64,000 bases of DNA from Vitellaria paradoxa (taxonomy: Eukaryota; Streptophyta; Magnoliopsida; Ericales; Sapotaceae). The first letter of the stretch is position 1, and each line of letters starts with the position of its first letter. The position numbers were made by a program, and so were the translations under genes. Under the pieces are notes generated by a model. That model saw only the letters and a program-made list of their open reading frames with translations, was not told the origin of the DNA and made no database searches. The DNA is taken from NCBI GenBank assembly GCA_019916065.1, contig CM034234.1, positions 10,445,844 to 10,509,843 of the forward strand. Direction: 5' to 3'. Shown one piece after another: positions 23,974 to 34,839 of the stretch.

Positions 23974-24483
23974 AAACCTCCCCTGTAAGTTATGCAAATT
24001 TGTTCCAAATATTATCAAGTAATCATCATTACCTGAGATACTATCAGGAGTCTAGGATCACACACACAGGATATGAAATAAAGATAGAACCCGACATCAC
24101 CAATAAATCAATTACCAATTAAAAAAAAAGCAATATCTTTCTAAGAAATTGGTCCAATTTCATTCCCAAGGCAAAACAAAATCATCACCATCACCCATAG
24201 AACCAACAATATAAAATGCGAAACACACATACACGTATAATATATATACATTTATCAAATTTTGTGTATGAGAGTACCTTACCCTTTTCAGACAAATAAA
24301 AGCATAGAAAACCAGACAATGTCAGATTATCAACAATCCCCCCCCCCAAAAAAAAAAGTTAATTCCAAATAAACATAAAGAAAAATAAAACACATGGTCA
24401 TCCAATACAGAGGAACAAAGATCAAACAAAACCCAAAAAATAATGGATCGTAAAATAATTTGGGATTCTTCAATTACCTCCAT
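20009..24483 (-). CDS. RHF2A: RHF2A-like RING-H2 E3 ubiquitin ligase (7 coding exons, 388 aa)
   Basis: Spliced minus-strand CDS: 24483-24478, 23704-23564, 23484-23438, 21297-21235, 21105-20997, 20892-20501 and 20417-20009. All introns are GT-AG and the total is 1167 bp. The RING-H2 zinc ligands are C35, C38, C53, H55, H58, C61, C72 and C75. After them come GDFELQHLPVG, a conserved EERIIQHLAAAAAMGRA helix, a Ser/Pro-rich linker and the family tail (FSESLKSRFN ... SRMMERLETREN). The order and length match Arabidopsis RHF2A (about 375 aa). There RHF1A and RHF2A are ubiquitin ligases needed for gametogenesis through turnover of a CDK inhibitor; the same role here is inferred. Exon 1 supplies only ATGGAG, giving MEAPEMDEF; the internal ATG at 23695 is a possible alternative start. 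The 2.1-kb intron between exons 3 and 4 holds a TIR element and a LINE relic. Confidence 0.93.
21181..21219. repeat. Poly-A then (AT)n inside an RHF2A intron
   Basis: A simple repeat directly downstream of exon 4 in transcription sense. The duplicate at 30370 has only a short remnant, so the repeat grew after the duplication or shrank there. Confidence 0.8.
22069..22463. mobile_element. Long-TIR Mutator-like MITE in an RHF2A intron
   Basis: The left arm GAAAATTACTTAATAACTCC pairs with the inverted right arm GGTAAATTACTTAAACCTCT, continuing through TTGAGGTTTRCTAATAAT. TTTATATA flanks both ends, an 8-9-bp duplication as expected for Mutator-like elements. The orthologous element is at 31005-31375 in the duplicate, so it predates the duplication. 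Confidence 0.7.
22855..23140 (+). pseudogene. Relic of a LINE reverse-transcriptase zinc-finger region
   Basis: The plus strand encodes PPKVAFFALKMLAAANF, which resembles the 'PPRVAFFAW' box of the zf-RVT region after plant LINE reverse transcriptases. Shifted into another frame, VNHIFIAKWPVTWRVKF resembles the following 'ESVDHLLLHC ... W' part. It is a short frame-broken fragment, antisense within intron 3 of RHF2A. A matching, further decayed piece is at about 31758-32060. Confidence 0.45.
23909..23971. repeat. (GA)n / (CAGA)n microsatellite in RHF2A intron 1
   Basis: A compound GA and CAGA tract, nearly uninterrupted. In the duplicate it has shrunk to a short GAGAGGGAGGGG patch near 34560. 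Confidence 0.9.
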
Positions 24484-24720
24484 TGCAAATTGAGAACGGT
24501 ACTGGGTCAAGGATTGGCAAAACCGCCCATGAATTGAAGATCCAGCGTTTGAGCTCCCCTCCCCCTCGAGAAGGGAAGGCGAATTGGTCCAAAAGAACAG
24601 ACAGAGAACCCTACTACCCAAAGAGGGAAAGAGACGAGTCCTAGATAGAGAATTGGGGGAGAGGAGAGAGAGAGAGGGGCAGCGAGGACGAGGGAATCCA
24701 CAAGTCCACCTTTTTCCCTT
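24484..24720 (-). promoter_or_regulatory. 5' UTR and core upstream region of the RHF2A-like gene
   Basis: This CT-rich leader (minus strand, about 24640-24690) precedes the ATG at 24483. If transcription starts upstream of 24701, the leader carries an out-of-frame upstream ORF of 64 codons (24701-24507). No clear TATA box was found. Confidence 0.45.
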
Positions 24721-25021
24721 TGTTTATTTTATCTAAAATTTTATTTTAAAGTCTATTTTTTGTGCGTTGGAAAGGTGACAATGGGCATAATTGGGCCTCT
24801 CTTTCAATCCCAACTTTAGTAAATAATTGGATTCCATGTTGTGTTGATAAGTCTATAATATTTATTGGTGGCCCACATTGAAATCTTCTTTTTTTTTTTT
24901 TCATTTCAATTTCTTCGTTTATTACCATTATATTTATTTTTTTCTTAATCATTGAGGTAATCATCACTTACAATTGATAACATATATTAATGACTTTAAT
25001 TTATTGCATTGCAGTAAGTAA

Positions 25022-25335
25022 GGACCCGTTTGGAGATTCAAAAACTAGTAAAAAAGTACCAAAAGTTATATTTTATAACCTCTATTGTGTTTGGTAAAAT
25101 TATAATTTTTTTCACTTTTTTGATTTGCTATAGTAAAAAATATGCCAAATATACAAAAAGTTACTACTTTTTTGATTTGTTAAAGTAAAAGTTTACCAAA
25201 CACTTAAAAATTACAAAAAATGTTAAAAAATACACTTTATTTCACCAAATACACAAAAAATATAACTAAAAAATCACATAAAAAACTACTAAAAATTTCA
25301 TTTTTTTTCTTGTTTTTGAACCCCCAAACGGCCTT
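25022..25335. mobile_element. Tourist-like MITE (314 bp, TSD TAA)
   Basis: The ends GGACCCGTTTGGAGATTC and (inverted) AAGGCCGTTTGGGGGTTC pair. TAA lies at 25019-25021 and 25336-25338. It sits just upstream of the RHF2A leader. Confidence 0.8.
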
Positions 25336-25338
25336 TAA

Positions 25339-28180
25339 ATAACAAGTGTTCGTTTTACATTGTTTTATCTTATGCTAATGTATATAATATATATATATAT
25401 ATATATATAAAATAAGAAAAGTCAATAATTTTAATTTGAGGTATTTTCAATTGTTGAATTTGTTTAATAGTTAATATTATTTTTTTATTTTTTAATATTT
25501 TTTTATAAAAAAATTAATTAATATTTTTAAAAATATAATAATATTTGTTATAAATGATAAATTTTATATATTTATTAAATATTATATGTATATCTAAGTT
25601 AACTAATATTTTCTATTTTAAAAAATTATATTTACAATTTAATTTTCTTAAAAATAGTTTTAAAAAAATTAATTTTATTATACATAAAACTCAAAATTTT
25701 AAATACATACATTTTTTCCGTCATCTATATAATAAAGGAGTTCAAAATTTTGGATTTGCGGTGTAAGAATATGAATTTTGAATATTTTCAACATTTAAAT
25801 TTATTCTTGATAATACTATTTTTTAAATTTAAAATATTTTCAACTCTTAGATTTATTTTGTCATTAATTATAAATTTAATTTTTGTTAAAGTGTGTCTGG
25901 ATTATAATTACATTATTCTTAATCTCTTTTTATTAGTAACTTTTATTTTTACAGGTTAATTTTACAATTTTTCGTGTACGTTTATTGTATAAATATATAT
26001 TCGAGTTATTTATAGATAAAATTATATTTTAATGTTTTCAGGTATAAGCAATTCTTAGTGTATATATATCATATTAAATATATATAACAATTAAGAATTC
26101 TATTTATATGTAGATATATATTAATTTTAAAATAATTATCTTAATTTAAAATTAGAATTAGTATTGCATATAATTATCACTTAGTCACAATTTTATTCAA
26201 ACTAGAATGTTTATGGATGTCAGTTGATATTTTTATTTAATCTACACTTTTATTTATCATATAATTTCACATATTTTTTAATTTTTTATATTTTAATAAA
26301 TTATTATTTAAAATAATAAATATTATCATTATTAAACAAAATAATGCAAAAAAATAATTAACCTATTAAATAATGATTTTAATTCTATTAACATAAATTT
26401 GTAATTATAATTATCTTAATTTATAATTATATAATTTAGAAAGAATTACTATCGTAGATAACTCCCATTTATTCACTATTTTATTCAAATTAGAATATTC
26501 ATTTCTATCATTGATATTTTTATTTAATATACACTTCTATTTATCATTTAACTTCTTATTTTTATTTTTTACATTTTAATAAATTATTATTTTAAACACA
26601 ATAATAATAATTAAACAAAACAATGCAAAAAAAAAAAAAACTATCTTATTAACTAAAGATTTAATTTATTAACATAAATTCGTAAATTATAATTATATAA
26701 TTTAGAAAGAATTAGTATTGTACATAATTACCACTTATTCACAACTTTATTCAAAATAAAATATTTATTGACATCACTTAATATTGTTATTTAATCCACA
26801 CTTCTATTTATCATATAACTTTTTATTTTTATTTTTTATATTTTAATAAATTATTATTTTAAATAAAACAATACAAATAACATGTCGTAAAAAAATAACA
26901 AATAACATGTCCTTTATTATTTTATTATTAAATAATAATAAAATTATTTTTTTATTATTTTATTATTTTATTATAAAATAATATGTCTTTTATTATTCTT
27001 ACTATTAAACAAAATAAGTAATATATCTTAAATCAAATTGTAATATTGTTTATTGAAATTATATGCGTACCATAATATTATTTATTAAAAAATATAAAAC
27101 ACTAATATAAATTAAAAAATAAAATTAATAATAGATAAATCAATCCAATTGAAGCATTACTCAAACTTTTCTTGAATTTGGACTTTTGATTAAGAGTTTC
27201 GATTCGATATCTCAAAATGATATTCTAAGCTAAATAGTATAAAACTCTCTTATATGCAAAATTTATAAATGAATACGAAATCTTCTTTTTTTTCAAATTT
27301 CTTTGAAATTTTTTATTAAAGTAATTTTTTTTTAACTTTGTAATTTGTTTGGTACGTATTTAAAATTTCTTCGTAAGAAGAGTTGAAATAATAACTATAA
27401 ATTGTTTAATTATATGAGTAAGTGTTATTATTTTTCAATTTTTTTAAATTTTTTTTATTTATTAAAATTTATATTTAATCAAATTGATACTATTGATAAT
27501 ATCAATATTTTAATTTGTTTTATGTTCACAATTTGATTGAATTCGCATAAACAATAATATATATTACTTTCGAATGTATTTTGTACAACTTAATTATTTT
27601 AAGATATGATAGTATGCTTAACTTAATCATGACATTGTAGTCTTCCTAATCATAGGGGTAAAGTAGTAATTTTAAACCATTCATATTTTCCTTTCCCTTC
27701 GAGCTTGTTAATATTTTGCATCCACTTAATCTTTGATAAGGTAGATCCACTGGACAAGATTTCTTAATTGCTTTATCTACTGTATAGTAAATTTAAGTTA
27801 GCTGAAAAAAAAAATTTTAATTAATTTAAATTAAGTATTTTTTTTCTCTGACTAATATTTACTCATGAGACATAATTACAATGAAATTTAATAAATTTTA
27901 TTAATTTTACAAAATTACAAGAAAAATTACGTGTTAATATTTAAACATGATAAGTCATTTATTTTTGAGACAAATTTTAAGATAAAGTACAATTACCCAA
28001 ACATATGTTAGCTTATTCCTGTTCCAAGGACTGCCCATTACTTCTACGGCATTCATTTGCTGTTACTTTCACTATTAATTAATGTTGCTTAAAATAAATA
28101 ACCAATAACAATAAAAAATTTCAACATCACATTAATCAGCCGTCTGAGAAGACTTTCGATTTGGTTGTTAACGAAATTTT
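25339..28180. other. Very AT-rich spacer between RHF2A and its duplicate
   Basis: No gene. It contains an (AT)n tract at about 25385-25409 and the ~275-bp tandem triplet listed separately. Several short open frames here are low-complexity I/F/L/N/K strings. Confidence 0.5.
26152..26885. repeat. Tandem triplet of a ~265-285-bp unit
   Basis: Units begin near 26152, 26436 and 26702 with TTAGAATTAGTATTG, TTAGAAAGAATTACTAT and TTAGAAAGAATTAGTATTG. Each continues with TTATTCAAANTARAATRTT, a TTATTTAATNYACACTTNTA word and TTTTAATAAATTATTATTT. The third unit is incomplete. Non-coding. Confidence 0.75.
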
Positions 28181-28365
28181 AGCGTTCGGCCACATGGAAG
28201 AAGCCAACGACTATGGTATGAACTGGAAAATCTTTTGAGAATCAAAAGGGGACCCAATTGTTCTTAAATGGCAGGATAACTATTGTTTCATGGACTTAGG
28301 TGTTCTATCAAAAAAAACAAACAACCGCTGGGCTTTGCCTGACTTTTTCTTATTTTTCCAACCTG

Positions 28366-28465
28366 TCCTCTCTCTATACTCTGTGAGCTCCTTACTGAAC
28401 TGGATTTCAAACATATCCTCTCTCTACACTCTGTGGGCTCCTTACTGAGCTGGGATGTGGCCCAT
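28366..28465. repeat. Two tandem copies of a 50-bp unit
   Basis: TCCTCTCTCTATACTCTGTG begins at 28366, and its near copy TCCTCTCTCTACACTCTGTG begins at 28416. Both are followed by GCTCCTTACTGARCTGG. The surrounding 28130-28510 is less AT-rich but has no convincing gene. Confidence 0.8.
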
Positions 28466-29149
28466 GAATTGCAGGCAAGCTCCCACATCAGGAGTTCGTG
28501 TTAGTGTGCAAAAGTTTATAGCCTCAATTTATAAATTAAGTTTTGACTTGTTTTGTGGAATTACGTATTCTATAAAAAAAAAAAAAACTATTGTTTTATA
28601 TCTATGTTATAGCCAACTAACACTAATGTTCGCTCCAATTTTTCTAAACTATAATTTTAATATTTTTTATTTAAATAAAATATTTGAAAATGAAAATTTG
28701 TGTAAATAAAAACAGTGAAAAAAAATATTTTAAAATGAATAATTTAATATAGTTGGAAATAGTTTAGAAAAACTGCTGAAGAGTCGACAAAACTATGAAA
28801 TAAAGAGAGAATTTATTTAGAAAAACTGATGTAGAATTGTTCAAAAAAACAGTTGAAAAACTGCTTTAGAATCAAATATTATTTCGTACAGTTCCCATTT
28901 TAGATCGATATGTAGAGAAAATATATATTTTTTGCTAATCAATATTATAAAATCTCAAATACATGTTTCCATTTGAATGGATCAAAAAATATATATATAC
29001 ATATATATAATACAATAAAACAAACATTATCTATCAATTAATTAGTTTTCAAATTAAGTTACTTTTAATTAATAAAAATTTCATTGGTTTTTCCTTTCTA
29101 TTTTTCAACACAAACTAACACACAAAAAGTGAATTTCAATCTACTCATT

Positions 29150-29991
29150 TTCTTTCAGTCTAGTCTGATCAATACAAAAGATTGAGATCTTACAAAATGA
29201 AAAAGGAAAGAGAAAAGACAAGCAAAATACAAAAAAAAGGCCTAAGAGCTAGAGGGAGGCTGCTTGCGACGCTCAGTTTTTTCCTCAGTTTAATAAGACT
29301 CTAATAAAAGTTTTTTCAGTATCAGCAGCAGGGGAAGGAGGGGGGAACCTTGGCTCGATCCATTGCAGCGTCCCATCCCTCTAAGAAGAATTTCTTACGA
29401 GCCTCCTCTAACTGCCGAACACAGCTGTCGACCAGTTCCTGCCGCTTCCTCTCAAAGGACTGGATCTCCTTGTCCTTTGAAGCAATCGTCTCCTCCAGCG
29501 CACCAATCCTCTCAAAGCAGGATTTCAAATTAGCCTCAGCATCATCCAACTTCTTCTCCAAGTACTCCTCGGACAAAACCATGGTGTTGACCTCGGAGTT
29601 GGCCCTGATAAGATCAGCTTCGAGGGATTCAATTTTGGTGTTGCTCTGTTCGGTCCTCCGCACAACCTCGGTAGCCCAATGACTGGCCTGAGCAGATATT
29701 AAAGAAGAAAAGGCAGAAATTTCAGGAGAGTAAAAATAAAGAAGAAAAGGCAGAAATTTCAGGAGAGTAAAAATAAAGAAGAAAAGGAAGAAAGTAAATA
29801 AAATTGTAAGAAGAGTTACCATCGCTGAATACTTGAGTACTTGACTAGCAACCAAGTCATCGGAGGCCATTATTAACCTCTCGCGATCAGCCAGAGGAAT
29901 GTCGCCGGAAAGAGGAGGCGGTTTTAAGGTTCTCTGTCTCTTATTCCCCCAGGCCTGCTCGGCCTCCAATGGGCGTTTGTCTCCAATTTGG
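29150..29991 (-). other. Foreign segment joined to the RHF2A duplicate
   Basis: Similarity to RHF2A ends at about 29992. The segment to the left has its own exon-intron-exon structure (intron 29688-29819) and, after the stop, a 3' UTR-like stretch to about 29150. I do not recognise the protein. Its acidic/basic coiled-coil style resembles plant retroelement gag-like or transposon-captured proteins, but this is only an impression. The intron holds two and a bit copies of a 37-bp unit (29704-29740, 29741-29777). Confidence 0.55.
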
Positions 29992-32614
29992 ATGCCAGCA
30001 TTCACTTCTCTCTTAACATCAGAGCCAAGGCCTGTCATAGAATCGTTTCCAGATAACAATCTCTCAATCCACCCCCTTCTACCTCTAGAAATAGCCTCTT
30101 TGCATTTTGATGCTTCATCTCTCGGTCCTGCCCTTACCCGATTTGGCAAGGTTGATTGACTGCAAGGAAAAGAAGTATTCCAGAGAACTGATTGGCCCAA
30201 AAAAAAAAAACCAATAAAAATTAAAAATTCAGAAAATAGCCACTACCTAATGCTCCTTTCCAATGCCACAGCTTCAAGCAACTCTTGACTGCCACAGCAC
30301 AAAAAATAAATATTATTTTAACCAACTGACATCAAGATACAATAGTAGAAACTGATGGCAAATCTTAAACGAAATAAATATATTGAGGGGGCAGAATAAC
30401 CTGGAAGGATCTTTCAGGCTAATGGGTTGCGAACACATAGGGCAGGTAGAGCTCTTCTGGAACCTATTGAGAGAGAACAAGAGGGAGAGAGTTCAAGTCT
30501 GTCCATTCTTCTATAACTACTCGTATTAGATTACAAAGTTCCAACCTGGTAGCCAGTGCACTAATCAAGTGTAAAAACAAGCGCTGTTTTTTTTTTTTTG
30601 TGATAAACATTACCTCAGCTTAAATTGATTAAGTACTCTGGCAATGCCAAATTGTTTGTTGGAAAACTAGAAGATTGCTAACAATTTAAAATCTAAACAA
30701 ATTGAGGTGAACTCTAGACAACGTTTAAAGAATCCTAAGTGCATTTTTTTTAATAACCGTTACCTCACATGCTTAACTGGATAAAGTACACTGCCAATAC
30801 GAAAGGTGTTTGAGAAGTGCTCAAAAGTGAATCATGCTCACTAAACATAGACAGAATCGTATGGAGGAAGATGTTGTAATATAAACCAGACTATTAACAA
30901 TACAAAAAGGGATATGGTCAAAAAATTACATGTGCACACTAAAAAATAACAAGTTGCGACAAGGCAGAATGCATTAACAGATAAATACATATTTTTACAT
31001 GGGGAAAATTACTAATAACTCCCTTGAGGTTTACTATTAATATCTTCCTCCCAGTAGTTTCCTTGATTTCAAACTCGGGCAACAAATTATCCCTACTGTC
31101 AGTCAACTACTAGTTGCCCAAACATAAACTGTATAAATTTTATATAACCCCATTGTAAATTTTGTGACAATATTAAAAAATTGAAGTATAATGGCAGTAA
31201 GAATAAAATTATATGTTTCAGTAGAGGCAAAACAATAAATTGTTAAATTGGCTAATTTCAGTTAAGTCCATCAACAGACAAATTCTGACAGGGAGTAAAG
31301 GTTATTTTTAATACCAGGAAGAATGGGCCGTACCATTAGCAAACCTCAAGGGGAGTCTTAAGTAATTTAGCCTTTAATATTTCCATAAAAAAACAAGTAC
31401 TGATTCATTTTTTTATTAAAAATAAATTTATCTTTTATTTATAGAGTAAAAAATTATTGACAAAAAATAGAAATTTTATATCTTCAAGTTCCTAAAATTA
31501 TCAAAATAAATAAATAAATAAAGGATATCGAGACACTAAATAGAAGTTCATAATGTTCTATCATATTATTAATTTCTAATTTGTTCATTCTAAATTGAAG
31601 AATATAGCTTAAACTGACCGTCCCTCACCACGCCAAGCACTAGGTCTGAAAATTTGAGTCGGGGTTTTAGTTTCACCGAGGTTGTATTTGGCTCTACATT
31701 TCAAGAGGCATTTTTGCAAGATTAGAGGATTGCTACTATAACAACTTTGTAGGATGCATGGTTGTGCGGGGAAGAAGAGGACTCTATATTATGAATCATT
31801 TCTGTGAATGGGTGTTTTTGTCTGTCAGACCTTCTACCACTGTTGTCAGACCTTCTACCACTCTTTTCACAACAGGCAGACAACTTTCACGTCGAAATAA
31901 AGGGTTCTCCAAAAGTGGCATTCTTTCCGTGTTAAACGATCGCTACAGATAACTTAAGAAAAAAGAAAAGGTCATTTCAGATCTGGGCTACAGACTAGTG
32001 CTACATGTACAAAAATAGTGCAAGAACAGTTAATCACATCTCCATTGCCATGGAGAGTGAAGTTTTCAATGCTCGAGTAGGATAGCTCACACCTCATCCA
32101 ATCGTAGTCATTTTTAATTTGTTATAACATAACCCTCGTAAACAAGTGAAAAGAAAGCACAACAAAACCATGACTGATCACCTTTTCCCTGGTCCTTAAA
32201 AAAAAGGGGGCAATTACTTCTTGTAATATAAAAGCCACAACTCAATTTGAGGATAATCATACACCAGTTCATAACCCAAGTAATGAAAAGTAGGGATTTG
32301 ACCAATTGCAAACCGCCAAGAGAAAAGAGATGAGATCATACCATTCAAGAATACACTGGAGGTGGAAGTCATGCCTGCAACTAGTTGCCTGGAAGGTGAT
32401 TGTTAGTCAATACTTGATCAAGGCATTTCCTAAAAGTTAGAAGGCAGGGAAGTAAATGGTGTTTTACAGTTGAAGGGTTTGTATCACAGAAGGCCTCCAG
32501 GCATATGCTGCAACCATCATCACAGGCATCTTGTATTCGCCACTCCTCAAAATCTGCAGCCGACGTTTTATGACTTTTTTTCTTCCTGCCCTTCTTATTC
32601 TTGACCTTGGCCAT
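29322..32614 (-). CDS. Chimeric RING-H2 gene: RHF2A duplicate fused to a coiled-coil segment (334 aa)
   Basis: Spliced minus-strand CDS: 32614-32468, 32388-32342, 30463-30401, 30288-30247, 30159-29820 and 29687-29322. All introns are GT-AG and the total is 1005 bp with no internal stop. All eight RING-H2 ligands remain (C35, C38, C53, H55, H58, C61, C72, C75). A Lys-rich N-terminus replaces the RHF2A one. Exon 5 is fused by deletion to the donor of the lost next exon, with frame kept. Residues about 101-155 match the RHF2A tail with an in-frame gap. From about residue 156 the sequence is foreign: a basic segment, then heptad-like E/K/L-rich helices (about 220-310) ending WDAAMDRAKVPPSFPCC. 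The ancestral first ATG is lost, so the start is placed at the ATG in exon 2. It could be an expressed neogene or a pseudogene; frame-preserving changes favour the former. Confidence 0.6.
31005..31375. mobile_element. Copy of the intronic long-TIR Mutator-like MITE
   Basis: It matches 22069-22463 (GAAAATTACTAATAACTCCC on the left, CAAACCTCAAGGGGAGTC on the right) but is more decayed. It was carried along by the gene duplication. Confidence 0.65.
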
Positions 32615-32679
32615 CCACGGAGCCTGAAAAACAAAATGAAGAGGAACACAAATGTGAACAAGATAACTACATACAACAC

Positions 32680-34470
32680 TTGTCAAGGGTCTAGAAATTT
32701 GGGGGTTTTGGGAAACTTTTAAGGAGACCTAGGCTATGTAACTACTAATCTTAATCCACAATTCAACAAAATGAATATATATGAACACGTATATAGTATC
32801 AAAACCTACTCATCTAACTTCTAATGTTTACACCCAACAATAAATCTCAATATTTTATCACTCTTAACACAAAACCCCCAAATATGTACACATATGCATA
32901 TCCACGATAACATAGATTCATCAATCTAGCAAATAAATTTCTAGAAGTAATTTTACCCACCTTGGATCTATAGAAAATGAGGGAAAAGATGAAGAGATGC
33001 AACCAAAAGGCTACAAGCTCTTCTCAAAAACTCATCAAATATAATATAGGAGTTCAACTCTCTCTCCCTTTCTTTTCTTCTCGTAACCTTTATAGATAGA
33101 GTGAAAGAAGTTCAAAAGTCACAATTTTAATTAAAATTTAAAAAATAATAATTAATGCATTAAAATACGAGATAATTATGATGTGGACATATAGAGTTAA
33201 AACAGAAAGTTCAAGTCTTGGTGTCTATAAAATAAAATTTTTAAAAAAATTAAAAACAATAACTAATGCATTAAATATGAGAAAATTATGATTCGTATGG
33301 ATAGAGTTAAAGAAGGAAGTTCAAAAGTTTTTTATTAAAGGGTCTTGCTAACATGTGCCCTTAGAAGGTAATTGAAAACATTAATCATATATCTACTCTT
33401 ACATCAATCATGTACCCTTAGGAAGGTAGTTGAAAACATTAATTATATACCTGCTTTTACATCAATTCCCACTCTTTTCAAATAATCTTCAAAACTAAAT
33501 AATCTTCAAAACTAACTAATACTTTCAACTATTCAATGAGTAAAAACCAAGATGGAAAATGCAACTAACTAATAAATGCTATTAAATGCAAAATTAACCT
33601 GTTTAGGAGTAAGAATTGGGTTCCAGGAGGCTGCAGTGAAGAAATCCACTGCAGGGGCTGCAATGAAAAAATTAAAGGTTGAGATTTGATTATTTTTAAT
33701 CGAATGGTTCTAATTTAATTTAATTAAAATTATTTTCAAAATAAAAATAAAAGTTAAAAAAAATCTGATTGGAACACAATTAATGCAGAATGTAAAAAGT
33801 TGCATGTTATTAACGTGAAAATGAATCTCAACCCTTCATTTCTTCACTGCAGCCCTTAGGGGTTCCAGCAGCTGCTGTGGAAAATCACCAGCTTGATTTG
33901 ATTGCATTTTCATAAAAAAAAAACTTTTCATATTCTACATTAATTATGATCCAATCAGATTTCTTTAAACCTTTATTTTTATTTTAAAATTTATTTTAAC
34001 TAAATTAAATTAGGACCCTTATATCAATACAATCAAACCAAGCCCGTTGATTCAAATGATTTAATGATTATGTAATGGTCCAAATCCTTTAATGGTGCAA
34101 ATCTTCCAATGATTTAATGATGTGCATCTCAACCCTTTATTTTTTCACAGCAGTACCCTAGAACCATGGATAGAGCTAAAAACTAGGAAGTTCAAAAGTT
34201 TTTCCATAAAATTTTAAATAAAATAAAAAATAAATAATGCATTAAATATTAAATAATTATGACATGTATACATAAATTAAAAATAAAAAGTTCAATGGAA
34301 TATTAGGTGAGAATTGAAGAAAAAGTAAGAAGTTTCATAAATTTATCAAATTTTGATAGATTTAATATAATATTTAAAATTTTTATTACTAATAAAATTT
34401 TTAAAATTTTGGAACTCTTCTTTTTACGGGCTCTAGGCGACGCTAGGGGTTGCCAGGGCTCTGGACACTG
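32680..34470. other. 1.8-kb insertion in intron 1 of the duplicate
   Basis: Intron 1 of the original runs without this block; here homology stops at CATACAACAC and resumes at TGTTAATTCACATAAC. Inside are two near copies of a ~57-bp unit (about 33352-33465), a small TIR element (33654-33856) and a partial copy of that element (34125-34165). No gene was seen. The insertion lacks clear terminal repeats of its own. Confidence 0.6.
33654..33856. mobile_element. Short MITE with ~30-bp terminal inverted repeats
   Basis: The left arm GGGGCTGCAATGAAAAAATT, continuing AAAGGTTGAGATT, pairs with the inverted right arm GGGCTGCAGTGAAGAAATGA, continuing AGGGTTGAGATT. A one-ended relative (ATCTCAACCCTTTATTTTTT) lies near 34125. 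About 200 bp, non-coding. Confidence 0.65.
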
Positions 34471-34839
34471 TTAATTCACATAACTTGCAAAGAAACCAAT
34501 TTCCAAAGGAGGAAAAATGGCCCAAGTGGTTGCCATTCAACTTTGGCAACGGATGTAGATAGAGAGGGAGGGGGGAGAGAGAGCCCCAACAGACTTCCCC
34601 GGCAACTTATGCATTACCTGAGATGCTGTCAGGAGTCCAGAATCACACAGAGAGGAGATGAAACAAAGATGGAACGCAGACATCACGAATAAATTAATTA
34701 ACAAGAAACAAAACAATATCTTTCTAAGAAATGCAAAACACACATACACATATAATGTATGCAGTTATTAAATTTTGTCTATCAGAGTACCTGACCCTCT
34801 TCAGACAAATAAAAGCATGGAAAACCAGACAATAATACC

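Larger units (their letters stand above)
20209..24640. repeat. Segment duplicated at 29992-35115 (source copy)
   Basis: From inside the last RHF2A coding exon to the 5' UTR, exons and introns both align with 29992-35115 in the same orientation. Shared intronic landmarks include the TIR element at 22069, the LINE relic at 22855 and the exon-flanking sequences. Confidence 0.9.

Noticed and set aside
29350..30159. Plus-strand frames opposite the chimeric gene
   Set aside because: Antisense to a spliced minus-strand gene with clear exon borders; no independent protein features.
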